A DNA stretch of 64,000 nt from Edaphobacter sp. (GCA_025462645.1 JAOAPB010000077.1:1-64000); one strand, 5' to 3'. Positions 44,743-54,068 are shown, counted from the stretch's first letter. Notes: generated from the letters alone by a model not told the origin. Numbers and translations: made by a program.

Positions 44743-45990
44743 CTACAGGGGAGCGCCCGCCATAGGCTCCGATGCAGGAGATTCGGCCTCGCGGACCTCT
44801 TTTTCGGAGAAAATCAGAAGGAACGCGGCCAGCACCACAGCAGAAATAACGGCAGCGGAGAGCCACACCGCGCGCCAATCGTGCGTCACTGTGCCATTAG
44901 CCGCCGTCAGCGTAAGACGATCAACCAGCACGCCGGAGATCCACGAGCCCACAAACATTCCCATGCCCAGTGTGATAAACGCAATCAGCCCCTGCGCCGC
45001 AGATCGCAAGGCCGGTGGCGCCTTGCGATCGATATAGATTTGTCCTGTAACGAAGAAGAAATCGTAACAGATGCCATGCAAAAGGATGCCAATCCCGAAC
45101 ATCCACATCCTCGCGCCCGCGTCGCCATACGCGAACAGCATATAGCGCACTACCCACGCAAACATTCCTGTCGCCAGCATGTACTTCACACCGAGTCTCC
45201 GGAAGAAGAAGGGGATCAGCAGCATGCAGATCAGCTCCGACATCTGGCCGCCCGTCATCTTGCCTGCGGCATTCTGTACGCCTGCCTCGTTTAGAAAGAC
45301 ATTGGTAAAGGTGAAGTAAAACGTGAGGGGAATGCAGATGAGGAAAGACGCAACGGCAAAGATCGCCATCGATCTCTCTTTCAGCAGTGACAACGCCTCA
45401 CGCGGAAACAGGCTTCCAACCGAGAATCTCTCACCTCGTGCCAGTGGAGGTGTATGCGGCAGGGTCAGTGAATAGACGGCCATCAGCATGGATGCTGCCG
45501 CGCCCAGCATAAGCGGTGTTGGGCTGGCTTCCAGCCCCAGCTTGCCGACGACCAGGCCGATAACTATCCAGCCGATTGTGCCCATCACGCGGATAGGGCC
45601 AAACTCGTTCCTGGGATCACGGATCAGACGAAAGGATAAAGAATTCGTCAACGCAAGCGTGGGCATGTAGCACAGGCAATGCAGCAGCATTAATGAATAG
45701 ATGGCGGGAAAGCTTTGCTGACGCGATGCCGCGAATAGCAGCAGGCCGCCAACAAAGTGCAACGTGGCCAGCAACTTCTCCGTAGCGAAGAGCTTGTCCG
45801 CGATGAGTCCGACAAAGAAAGGAGCCACAATGGCGCCTACAGCCGTAGTGCCGGACACCAGGCCCACTTGCTGACCGGTGAAGTGCCGTGTCGTCGAGAG
45901 CCACGTGCCGATGGTGACGTACCACGTTCCCCAGATGACATAGTTGAGAAACATCATCAGTCCGAGGCGGATCTTAACTTGCAGATTCAT
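44743..45990 (-). CDS. MFS transporter of the nucleoside:H+ symporter family
   Basis: The 415-residue protein has about twelve membrane helices. The start FLNYVIWGTWYVTIGTWL, the loop after helix 2 (GLIADKLFATEKLLA), and FGIGILLHGICYDFFFVTGQ are typical of the NupG/XapB-type nucleoside:H+ symporter family. Acidobacterial and planctomycete members occur in carbohydrate clusters, so the real substrate may be a modified sugar. The ATG is preceded by GGAAGGG. It sits between the PQQ dehydrogenase and the Gfo/Idh gene in one direction. Confidence 0.88.
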   Translation of the reverse strand: MNLQVKIRLGLMMFLNYVIWGTWYVTIGTWLSTTRHFTGQQVGLVSGTTAVGAIVAPFFVGLIADKLFATEKLLATLHFVGGLLLFAASRQQSFPAIYSLMLLHCLCYMPTLALTNSLSFRLIRDPRNEFGPIRVMGTIGWIVIGLVVGKLGLEASPTPLMLGAAASMLMAVYSLTLPHTPPLARGERFSVGSLFPREALSLLKERSMAIFAVASFLICIPLTFYFTFTNVFLNEAGVQNAAGKMTGGQMSELICMLLIPFFFRRLGVKYMLATGMFAWVVRYMLFAYGDAGARMWMFGIGILLHGICYDFFFVTGQIYIDRKAPPALRSAAQGLIAFITLGMGMFVGSWISGVLVDRLTLTAANGTVTHDWRAVWLSAAVISAVVLAAFLLIFSEKEVREAESPASEPMAGAPL

Positions 45991-46066
45991 TCGCTACCCT
46001 TCCTGTATGCAAGAGATCAGCCGGAAGAACCTGACGTAGCGCCGGCGAATGTCGAAAGCTACTGCG

Positions 46067-48292
46067 TCACGGCTTCTTGGCAGACGTGGGCAAAGCGAAG
46101 GCCACGTAAGCGCCGTGGATCGGCTCCTGCGAGGCGGGATGTCCAGGGACGGAGTGGGTACGCGTAGTCGATCGCGCAGCCGCGCAGAAGACTACATATT
46201 CGCGCCCGTCTACTTCGTAGATTGCGGGCATCCCATCCATGGCCGCGCCCACCTCTGACTCCCACAACACTTTGCCGGTACGAGAGTCCAGAGCGCGCAC
46301 CTTGCGATCGCGACTACCTGTAAAAATCAGTCCGCCTGCAGTGACGACCGGGTTCACCTTTGGAAAGTGCGAGCCTGTATTCGGGTGGCCTTGAGCGGCA
46401 AGTTCCGGAACTTCACCGAGGGGAATCTGCCACCGCATGTCTCCTGTGTTCAGGTCATAGGCGGTCAGCGTGGTCCACGGCGGCGCAATGACTGGTAGAC
46501 CATTCTGCGCAAACATGAAACCAAAGCCGCTGCGGTAATGGGCGCGAGCCGGATCACCCACGACCGGCTTCGCCTGCGGGGTGGTTTCCTTCGGCGATTC
46601 GGGGGCGCGGTCCGGGTGTTTCAGATATGCCAAGAGCGACTCCACCTCTGGATCACCCAGCTTCGCAAACGCCGGCATTGGCCCCTTGCCATAACGGATG
46701 ACCTTCGAAATCTCCTCGTCAGCCAGGCGGCCATCTACATCCACCAGCGACGGGATCACAGGGGGCTTGCCCCCGCGATCGCTGCCATGGCACAGGCTGC
46801 AGTTTGCCTCGAACAGTGCATGGCCACGTACCTCTGGTGTGCCTGACTTCAACGGTTCCACCGCCAGCGTTAACTTCAGCATGGATGGCAGATCCTTCGA
46901 TACCACGTAGAAGTAGCCGCGCGCCGGATCGATGGCCGCGCCACCAAAGTTGGCGCCACCGTTGTTGCCAGGCATCTCGACCGTGTCCTCCGTCGAAGGA
47001 GGCGTAAACAGGCCACCATTGCGAGCTGTCAACATTTGCTTACGCACGGTCTCGCGTTCGCCCGGTTCAAGGAACGGGCTGAGATCCTTCACCGTGAAGG
47101 CCTGCCGCGCAAAGGGCGCCGGCTTCGTCGGGAACGGCTGGGTGGGCCACGTCTCCTCGCCGGGCATGTCGGACTTTTGCACCGGACGCTCTTCGATGGG
47201 CCAAAGCGGCTTGCCCGTCTCGCGCTCAAAGACCCACACAAAGCCAACCTTGCTGGCCTGCGCTACAACGTCCACTGTGCGTCCGTTGTGCCGAACCGTC
47301 AGCAGCATGGGCGTCGTGGCGTTGTCGTAATCCCATATGTCGTGATGAACCATCTGGTAATACCAGATGAGCTTGCCTGTGCGAGCATCCAGGGCCAGAA
47401 GGCTGTCGCCGTACAGATTGGAGCCCGGGCGGTTCGCTCCATAGAAGTTGTACTTCGGACTGGCCGTGGGCACGAAGACCATACCGCGCTTTTCATCCAG
47501 AGCCATACCGCTCCAGGCATTGGCGCCACCCACCGTCTTCCACGCATCCTTAGGCCAGGTCTCGTAGCCGGGCTCGCCCGGATGCGGGATTGTATGAAAG
47601 GTCCACGTCAGCTTGCCGGACAGCACGTTATAAGCGCGAATGTCACCGGGGCCCGACCCATACTCCTCGTTTGTCGCTGAACCAAGGATCAGCAGCTCGC
47701 CGAAGATTCGTCCCGGATTGTAGGACTGCACCAGCGTCAGGCTCTCCGGGCTGCGGCCAAGCCCATCGCGCAGATCGACAACGCCATTCATTCCAAAGCT
47801 TTCGATCGGCTGACCTGTCTCCGCGTTAAGCTCCCGCAGCGCGTTGTCCACTGACAGGATCAGCCGACGGTCGTGCCTGTCTCCACTCTCCCAGTAATTA
47901 AGACCCCGATTTGTAATGAGCGAGCTCTTCGCGTGGAAGGCATGCGACCACAACTCGTTGCCAGTGGCTGCATCCAATGCCACTACGGAGTTGTCGTGCG
48001 CCAGCACATACATCGTGCGGCCGATCACCAGCGGATTGAAGGCATACCCGCGCTCGTCGCCCGTGGAAAAAGTCCAAGCACGCTGCAGTTTGCCTACGTT
48101 TGACCGATCAATTTGATGTAGCGACGAATACTGGGCACCATCCGGTGCACCACCGTATTCGCGCCATGTGCTGTGAACCGCATCGGGCTTCGACTGCGCC
48201 GTCGCATCGCGACCAGACATAGTTCCCACCGCGCAGCAGACAAGCAGAACGAAGCACCATCGTCGCCCGGCTGAACTTATCCCCGTGCCCAT
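46067..48292 (-). CDS. PQQ-dependent dehydrogenase with inserted cytochrome c domain
   Basis: The 741-residue protein has a signal peptide (VLLVCCAVGTMSG, cleavage near ATAQ) and an eight-bladed quinoprotein propeller resembling the C-terminal part of membrane glucose dehydrogenase (WREYGGAPDGAQYSSLHQID; HHDIWDYDNATTP with the catalytic Asp; PGNNGGANFGGAAIDP). Between late blades a cytochrome c domain is inserted at about 485-570 with the motif CSLCH at 498-502; the propeller then resumes (DMRWQIPLGEVPEL, TGSRDRKVRALDSRTGKVLW). It would oxidise an alcohol or sugar in the periplasm and pass electrons to its own haem. PQQ biosynthesis genes are not in the window. Confidence 0.93.
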   Translation of the reverse strand: MGTGISSAGRRWCFVLLVCCAVGTMSGRDATAQSKPDAVHSTWREYGGAPDGAQYSSLHQIDRSNVGKLQRAWTFSTGDERGYAFNPLVIGRTMYVLAHDNSVVALDAATGNELWSHAFHAKSSLITNRGLNYWESGDRHDRRLILSVDNALRELNAETGQPIESFGMNGVVDLRDGLGRSPESLTLVQSYNPGRIFGELLILGSATNEEYGSGPGDIRAYNVLSGKLTWTFHTIPHPGEPGYETWPKDAWKTVGGANAWSGMALDEKRGMVFVPTASPKYNFYGANRPGSNLYGDSLLALDARTGKLIWYYQMVHHDIWDYDNATTPMLLTVRHNGRTVDVVAQASKVGFVWVFERETGKPLWPIEERPVQKSDMPGEETWPTQPFPTKPAPFARQAFTVKDLSPFLEPGERETVRKQMLTARNGGLFTPPSTEDTVEMPGNNGGANFGGAAIDPARGYFYVVSKDLPSMLKLTLAVEPLKSGTPEVRGHALFEANCSLCHGSDRGGKPPVIPSLVDVDGRLADEEISKVIRYGKGPMPAFAKLGDPEVESLLAYLKHPDRAPESPKETTPQAKPVVGDPARAHYRSGFGFMFAQNGLPVIAPPWTTLTAYDLNTGDMRWQIPLGEVPELAAQGHPNTGSHFPKVNPVVTAGGLIFTGSRDRKVRALDSRTGKVLWESEVGAAMDGMPAIYEVDGREYVVFCAAARSTTRTHSVPGHPASQEPIHGAYVAFALPTSAKKP

Positions 48293-48328
48293 CCATACTC
48301 TCAGTTCTGCGAGCGACGGCCCGCGGGT

Positions 48329-49054
48329 TTAACGCTTAGAAAGATCGCGGATCCAGATGTCTTTGAACTGCATGTTTCCTGCGCCACCGGCGTGCAGTTG
48401 CAGTGCAATCTTTCCATCAGAAGCGCCGGGCTTCGGATCGGTGAAATCGACCATAGGCACGCCGTTCAGCCGCGAGCGGTAGTGATTACCCACCACCTCT
48501 ACCAGGTAGTCGTTCCACTCCCCCTTGCGAACCACGCCTTCGTTCTCCGGAGCGGGCCACACCACCCACCCCCGGCCATCCTCGGCATATACGCCTGCGG
48601 TGTGATGCATCATCGTGCAGTCAATCTCAAACTGCATTCCCTGCGTCGTATCCACAGAGTTCGGCTTGAATCCTGTATGGAAAAACACGCCGCTGTTGCC
48701 GTCACCTACGCACTTGAAGCGCAGCGACAGCTGAAAATCCTTATAGTCCTTCTCCGTCTCCAGGTAGCCGTATGCCTTGGTGAGGCCGCGCCCATGCAGC
48801 AGGCCGTCTTCAACCGTCCAGCTTTCGGCGCCAATCTTTGTCCATCCCGTCACGTCCGTGCCGTTGAAAAGCTCGATCCAGTCATTACCGGGAGTCTTCG
48901 GCTTCACCTGCGCGCCCACCTCGGTACCGCAGGACCCAGATAAGGCAACCACCAGCAGGCCGCCCAACAACCGTTTGCACAGTGCTGCCTTTGTCGCTGA
49001 CATCTCGATCGAGGCAGAGACCTTCACAATAGGAGCAAAGTTTCTGAAGTTCAT
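48329..49054 (-). CDS. DUF1080 protein (3-keto-disaccharide hydrolase family)
   Basis: The 241-residue protein has an N-terminal leader (cleavage near GAQ) and a jelly-roll DUF1080/PF06439 domain at about 58-238: DWIELFNGTDVTGWTKIGAE, YGYLETEKDYKDFQLSLRFK, NSGVFFHTG, and GKIALQLHAGGAGNMQFKDI. Either the first ATG (49054, after AAGGG) or the ATG at 49003 can be the start; the second gives a more normal signal length. Family members bind or cleave 3-keto-glycosides after a dehydrogenase has oxidised C3. The PQQ dehydrogenase follows 36 bp downstream, the Gfo/Idh and TIM-barrel genes further on, consistent with such a route. Confidence 0.88.
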   Translation of the reverse strand: MNFRNFAPIVKVSASIEMSATKAALCKRLLGGLLVVALSGSCGTEVGAQVKPKTPGNDWIELFNGTDVTGWTKIGAESWTVEDGLLHGRGLTKAYGYLETEKDYKDFQLSLRFKCVGDGNSGVFFHTGFKPNSVDTTQGMQFEIDCTMMHHTAGVYAEDGRGWVVWPAPENEGVVRKGEWNDYLVEVVGNHYRSRLNGVPMVDFTDPKPGASDGKIALQLHAGGAGNMQFKDIWIRDLSKR

Positions 49055-49331
49055 AGCGATTCACCCTTCCCTGAACAGAGTTATGGCTTAAGTTGCCAAC
49101 TCGTCTCTAAGCAACCGTGGAGTTTAAAAACATGTCTAGCTGTGCATACACCATACACTGAGCTTTACAAGCTCAGCAATGTAGCGCGATTCAGCTTCTA
49201 TGAACCTGCAGAAGATGACAGCCCTCTACTGCGTTGCGGAGCTTGCTCATAACGCTGCATGACTTCGCGCGTGGATGGTGGTATACGCGTAAGAGGCAAC
49301 ATCATTCAGCGCATGATAGAGCAGATACCAC

Positions 49332-51026
49332 CTAGTGCAGTATGAAAGACCACAGTGCGTCGCCGGACGCACAAATTACGTACTGATGCCCATCTAGTTC
49401 AAAGGTCTGTGGCGCATTGGAGATCTGCCCGATGCGGGTATTCCATAGCGGCTTGCCATCTGTGGCATCGAACGCCGCAAGGCTACCCGAGGCATCGCCG
49501 GAGAAGATTAAACCTCCAGCCGTCGCAAGCAGACCACCGCCGCCAAGACTATTGTTGCTGTAGAAGCGATGGCGCCAGCGAGCTTCACCCGTACGGTAAT
49601 CAATAGCTGTCAGGTAGCTGCCGGTGCTTCCCACCTGCACCTCTTCCTTGCCACCAAGTCCCATGGAGCCGCGCGGATCAGTGTCCGTGAGATACACCAG
49701 TGAAAACGTGTTTACCTCATAGGTGTAGAGAAGCCCCGTGACAGGAGAGAAGGCGACCGGCTGCCAGTTGATGGTTCCGCTTGAATTCGGTGAGGCCAGA
49801 GAGCCTGGAACGGTGGCGTCCTTACCGGGATCGCGCTTCGGGCCGCCCGCAGGTGTCAGGCCATTTGCCCAATTGGTGGTCAAACCGTACTTGCTGGTAA
49901 CCAGGCGCTCCCCGGTTACGCGGTCCAGCGTGAAATAGTACCCGTTGCGCGCGGCCGTCGCCACCATCTTGCGCATCTTGCCCTTGAACATTCCGTCGAA
50001 CAACACCGGCGTCTGAGCCGAGTCGTAGTCGTGCATGTCATGCGGCGAAGTCTGAAAGTACCATGCCATCTTTCCGGTATCGACGTTGAGTGCAATAAGC
50101 GAGCAGGTGAAGAGATTGTCCAGGTCGCCACGATTGCCGGTCGTGTATGCCGGAGTCGGATTGCCGGTGCCGAAGATATACAGCTTCGTCGCTGGATCGT
50201 AGGCGCCAGTGATCCATGTCTGTGCGCCGCCATGACGTGCGGCATCGATGTTTGCCCATGTGTCCGCGCCCGGATCACCCTTTTGCATCGGCACCGTATA
50301 GAACTTCCATTGCAGTTCGCCGGTCTCCGGATCGAACGACTGCAGAAAGCCCGGCGAGTCGATGTCATTGCCCACGCCTACCAGCACATGATTCCCAATG
50401 ACGATCGGCGCAGGCGTAGCAAAGTAGCCCTCGTCCACGTTGGCGATCATCTTGTGCCAACGTTCCTTGCCGGTCTTGGCGTCCAGCGATACCAGGTAGT
50501 CGTCCGGAGTCTCCATGAACAGGTAGCCGTGCCACATGCCAAAGCCGCGGTTACCGATGTGCGTGCCACCCTTGGTCTTCCAGAAGTAATGCCACAACTG
50601 ATGGCCATCGCGCGCGTCCAGCGCCCATGCGTTGTCCGGCATCGTGACGTACAGCGTACCGTCCACCGCCAGCACCGAACCCTTGATGGAACCTGCGCGA
50701 ATGTTGATGTTGCCGGGACCCTCGCCTCCAATATTCAGCGGCACCGGCGCCGGCCCACGTCTGCTGGGACGGGCAGCCGCGGGGGCAGTACTCTCGGTCC
50801 CCGGGGTCAGTTGCGACATCCATGCCAGCGACAGGTTCTTCACCGTCTGACGGTTCACCTGGGTTAGCGAGCTATAACGTTTGCCCGTGTAGTCGCCGTT
50901 GTAGGTAGGCCACTCCTTGCCCAGGGGCTTCAGCAGTTCTTCCGGCGTAACGCCTCCACCCTGACCAAATGAAACTGCAGAGGAGAAGACGAGGGAGGCA
51001 ATCGAGAGCGCGTGTATAAGTTTCAC
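49332..51026 (-). CDS. PQQ-dependent dehydrogenase, methanol/ethanol type, periplasmic
   Basis: The 564-residue protein starts at a GTG overlapping the cytochrome c stop by four bases. After a signal peptide (cleavage near SFGQ) comes an eight-bladed quinoprotein propeller: EWPTYNGDYTGKRYSSLTQV, GKRYS-type start blade, GTGNPTPAYTTGNRGD, SPHDMHDYDSAQTPV (catalytic Asp region), and GLIFSGDASGSLAAFDATDG. No haem motif is present, so the cytochrome encoded just upstream is its likely electron acceptor. The vicinal-cysteine disulfide of methanol dehydrogenases is not seen. Substrate unknown; the downstream genes suggest a glycoside or sugar alcohol. Confidence 0.92.
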   Translation of the reverse strand: MKLIHALSIASLVFSSAVSFGQGGGVTPEELLKPLGKEWPTYNGDYTGKRYSSLTQVNRQTVKNLSLAWMSQLTPGTESTAPAAARPSRRGPAPVPLNIGGEGPGNINIRAGSIKGSVLAVDGTLYVTMPDNAWALDARDGHQLWHYFWKTKGGTHIGNRGFGMWHGYLFMETPDDYLVSLDAKTGKERWHKMIANVDEGYFATPAPIVIGNHVLVGVGNDIDSPGFLQSFDPETGELQWKFYTVPMQKGDPGADTWANIDAARHGGAQTWITGAYDPATKLYIFGTGNPTPAYTTGNRGDLDNLFTCSLIALNVDTGKMAWYFQTSPHDMHDYDSAQTPVLFDGMFKGKMRKMVATAARNGYYFTLDRVTGERLVTSKYGLTTNWANGLTPAGGPKRDPGKDATVPGSLASPNSSGTINWQPVAFSPVTGLLYTYEVNTFSLVYLTDTDPRGSMGLGGKEEVQVGSTGSYLTAIDYRTGEARWRHRFYSNNSLGGGGLLATAGGLIFSGDASGSLAAFDATDGKPLWNTRIGQISNAPQTFELDGHQYVICASGDALWSFILH

Positions 51027-51895
51027 TTCAAGGTCACCAGATAGGCAGTCAAATCGTGAATGTCATGATCCGTGTAGCGGGGCAACATATCCCGGTGCGC
51101 CTGCATTGGGTCGTGGACCACAACGACCGGCACCTCGCCCTTCCGGAGAAACGTCCGCTGCGTGTCGTCGCTAAGCTTTAATGTCACCATGAAGTCGTCG
51201 ACATGGATCAACGCACCTGACACTTTTTGCCCCGGCGCCGTCGTTACATCGACGGTAGCCTTGCCGGCGGACCCTTCCTGTGCATTCCCCGCACCTCCCG
51301 AGATCCATCGCGCCTGCAGTTGACTGGGCTCGGCGTAGGTACTGGCGATGCCCTTCAGGTCTCCTGTGGGGGAGTGGCAGCTAGCGCAGTGCGCAGCAAA
51401 GTAAGCCTGTCCGCGACTCGCGTCGCCCGCAAGAATGTTGAGAGCTTTTTTCTGACCTGGAGGGGTTCCCTGTGAGCCGATGGTGCCGATAACTGAGCGT
51501 ATGTACGCTGCAACCGCGCCAGCATCTTCATTGTTAAGGCCGAGGTTCGGCATGCCCTGCGCCATCCGCGAACCTTGAATGATGGGAATAATCAATTCAC
51601 CATGCTGGTCGGTGAGCGCAACCTGCGACCGCAAGAGATTGGGGCCGCCCATGTCGCCGCCACGCAGGTCCGATCCGTGACAGGCCTGGCAGTTGATGCC
51701 ATACAGCATCTTGCCGTGGGTCACAGTAGCCGGATCTTCCGGCACGCGTACCTGACCCGAATTGAAGGAAGAAGGAGCCTGGAGTTGGCTGCCTGCAGCA
51801 GACGCTGCAATGAGCCCAGGAGACCAGCAAAGCGCGGTAAGCACCACTGCCAGCGCCGCCGTGCCGGCCGCAAAATAACGGGAGTAACTGCGCAT
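51023..51895 (-). CDS. Periplasmic dihaem cytochrome c, partner of the PQQ dehydrogenase
   Basis: The ATG at 51895 gives a signal peptide (YFAAGTAALAVVLTALCW, cleavage near IAASAAG) and a 290-residue protein; the frame is open to 52030 but those residues do not look like a leader. Two haem motifs, CQACH at 69-73 and CASCH at 170-174, with Met-rich GSRMAQGMPNLG as axial-ligand candidate. The C-terminal 90 residues form a beta-rich domain without a haem, ending in a DIHDLTAYLVTL helix. The stop overlaps the dehydrogenase start, so the two proteins are made together and probably work as a dehydrogenase-cytochrome pair. Confidence 0.91.
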   Translation of the reverse strand: MRSYSRYFAAGTAALAVVLTALCWSPGLIAASAAGSQLQAPSSFNSGQVRVPEDPATVTHGKMLYGINCQACHGSDLRGGDMGGPNLLRSQVALTDQHGELIIPIIQGSRMAQGMPNLGLNNEDAGAVAAYIRSVIGTIGSQGTPPGQKKALNILAGDASRGQAYFAAHCASCHSPTGDLKGIASTYAEPSQLQARWISGGAGNAQEGSAGKATVDVTTAPGQKVSGALIHVDDFMVTLKLSDDTQRTFLRKGEVPVVVVHDPMQAHRDMLPRYTDHDIHDLTAYLVTLK

Positions 51896-52571
51896 AAAAC
51901 CTCGATACCGGTACAGGGCCAAGTCACACAAGTCGAGCCCACTACCGCAAGGAAAGTATGCGGCGGTCTTTGGAGCCGTTTGTGTCGTGCAGGATAAGTT
52001 TGCGAGAATCTGAAGCGGTAGTTCTAGCACAATTATATGTGCGGAATACGGTTGGATCGCAAGGCGATGGAATTACCTGTCCCCGGAAGCACGACCACGT
52101 CCGACGATTGGCTACTTGATTTGGAGTGGATAGTACGAAGCCTGATCCAACTCATGGGTCGTTGAAAGGAAATAAGACCCAGGCTGGGACTTTGGCAAAT
52201 CGAGGTAAACAGAGACTTCTTCACGGTCACCATCGCCCGTTGTGGCTGCGCGGGCCTTGGCCAGCAAATCGTTGCCCTATGATCGCGTAACAGCGACTGC
52301 ATATCGACCAGGGTCGCTGTACCGGGGAAGAATAACCGTCACCTCCACCAAAGCCGCAGGCAACGTTGGCCGGCTTGGTAGCCTTTCCTGAATCCGTAGA
52401 TTTGTGGAACGCCGGGACGTTTCGAGGCGATCAGCCATGCCCATTGCAAGCCGTATCGGTTCCGTTCCCCGGCGAGACAGCACGACGAGCACGGCGGCAA
52501 TTGACAGACAAGAAGCCACTCCGGCTCTGGGACCAGACTCAGCCGATGCGAATGGCGTTCGCGCCGGAGGG
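51896..52571. other. Intergenic region with an unassigned C-terminal gene remnant
   Basis: On the minus strand, 52112-52275 reads without a stop for 54 codons, including GDREEVSVYLDLPKSQPGSY and a closing ELDQASYYPLQIK, and looks like the tail of a lost secreted protein. It is cut by a stop upstream and I cannot assign a family. No other gene is evident between the cytochrome and the transposase remnant. Confidence 0.3.
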
Positions 52572-52860
52572 TTAGCAACGATCCCTTACGCCGCTGGCTC
52601 CGTTATAGCCCGCCCGCGCTCCCGATTCCGACCGCGATTGCAACCCACGGCTGTCGATGACGACCGCCGTGGGTTGGTTCTTGCGCCCGCCCCACTCGCG
52701 CAGCAGCGACCGCACGTCCTCGCCCAGCAATTCGAAACACTCCGCCCTGAGCCAGCGCTGCATCTGCTGATACACCACACGTACCAAGGCGGCAAATCGT
52801 GTGCCAGGAAGCGCCACCTTCGCGCCACGTACCGGACAGCAACCATTGAGCCTTTTGCTG
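52572..52860 (-). pseudogene. IS5-family transposase remnant, frameshifted and truncated
   Basis: The minus strand gives RYVARRWRFLAHDLPPWY in one frame, then VYQQMQRWLRAECFELLGED after a frameshift, then VVIDSRGLQSRSESGARAGY. These match the N-terminal third of IS5-family transposases: the HDFPPW..VYQQ region, and a first catalytic Asp in a [VI]D(S/G) followed by an ESGARAGYDG-like stretch. Sequence stops before the second and third catalytic residues. The remnant directly adjoins repeat copy B. Confidence 0.75.
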
Positions 52861-53250
52861 TTGACGGCAGTTGTTGTCCTATACCCTGAGCCTCGCTCCC
52901 TTTTTCCTGTCAAGCCCCTGCAGCAGAGACTAATACGCAGCTCCGCACGCAAATCAAACAAAAACAAAAGCTTAGCCTCCGAAAATAGTCTTCCGCAAAG
53001 TGGCATATTAGTTTTACTCAATCGGCTATAGTTAATACAGAGTCAGAAAAAGCCCCGGTCAACACCGGGGCTTTTCTCTTTAAATGAATAAACCTTTTAG
53101 AAAGACGACTTTACCCGTAACCCGTTTAGAATGACGAATTTGCAGCGATATATTCGTTTAAGTCGCTGAATCCAAAGGATTTGCAGTCAAAGTACCCGGG
53201 GGGGAGGGGGCCTATGGGAAGCAGTGATCGTAGTTTCATAACAGGCTCTA
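52861..53250 (-). repeat. Dispersed intergenic repeat, copy B, with one IS5-like end
   Basis: Same order as copy A, read on the minus strand: end TAGAGCCTGTTATGAAACTA (53231-53250), GC tract (about 53198-53215), two boxes AAATTCGTCATTCTAAA and AAAGTCGTCTTTCTAAA 29 bp apart, hairpin (53045-53077) exactly 35 bp beyond the second box, flank CTGTATTAACTATAGCCGAT, and 200 bp shared with copy A. It leads directly into the transposase remnant. Confidence 0.8.
53045..53077. terminator. Hairpin of repeat copy B
   Basis: AGAAAAAGCCCCGGT, loop CAAC, ACCGGGGCTTTTCT: a 14-bp stem with one bulged A, followed on the plus strand by CTTTAAA. It has the look of a bidirectional rho-independent terminator. The stem sequence differs from copies A and C but pairs fully. 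Confidence 0.7.
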
Positions 53251-53325
53251 GGGATCCAATCCTCGAGGGTGTCAAAGGTTTTTGTCGCTAATGTCTTATC
53301 TAAGCATTCTTTCTTTACACGTCGG

Positions 53326-53427
53326 CTAAAGCGACACTAAGACCGAGACGAAGATTAGTCCAAAAAGGATAAGCAGCAGCGGCCACCATTGATCCAACCA
53401 AGACACCGATTCACTCGACGAACTCAT
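53326..53427 (-). CDS. 33-residue single-span membrane protein (hypothetical)
   Basis: AGGAGG stands eight bases before an ATG that opens 33 codons: a hydrophilic start (MSSSSESVSWLDQ), two tryptophans, then one hydrophobic span (PLLLILFGLIFVSVLVSL) running to the stop. The very strong ribosome site and the clean topology make it likely to be translated. I know no homologue; small single-span proteins often act as subunits or regulators of larger membrane complexes, but nothing here shows a partner. Confidence 0.6.
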   Translation of the reverse strand: MSSSSESVSWLDQWWPLLLILFGLIFVSVLVSL

Positions 53428-54068
53428 CTCAATACCCTCCTTTTCCACTTCTAAATCCTAACAAAAACCACGTTCGACCTGCGCAACACGCACAAACGCT
53501 ATATGAAAGCCAACGTCCTCGACGGGACGGTAGGACTTTGCCTATTAAAATTAGCTAAGCATGTATTTTTCTGTCGGCGCAGCTTTGGCGAACGATGTGA
53601 TTTGGGACTTGTGTGGGATTTCACTGCGTGTTTCACGAGCTACACACATGAGCTACTGCATCGACTGCAACTCGGCTGTGAGATTGTTGATCAACGCTGA
53701 CGTTGCTTGACGAGAGAATTATCCGATATCTGCAATTCGAAGGGCGTCACTTTGTAATGAGCGATGGACAACCGCCGCTGTTCCTTTCCTTGCCAGCATC
53801 CCTTTCGCATGATTCCAGTGGCATTGTGGCCGACATGCTCGCGCGGTCCCTTCGTCATCGACTAAAACTTAGTCGAAGCACCTCAGGGAAATAAAACGTG
53901 AACGCTTGCGTCGTATTCGAGAGGCGCCACGCCTAACTCAGTGGCAGTAACATCATTAAGCTTGACGTTGATGTTTATCCCATACATTGGACACCGTCAC
54001 CGCCTAGCTCATCTTTGATCCTCAAGGACGAATATTTGCCAATCTCAACGTCCTGATGAATGCCTCGA
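53428..54068. other. Intergenic region, no recognisable gene
   Basis: Two short plus-strand frames (53503-53700 and 53703-53894, 65 and 63 codons) follow one another almost without gap, but neither has a convincing ribosome site or a familiar sequence. They may be pieces of a decayed gene. Confidence 0.3.
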
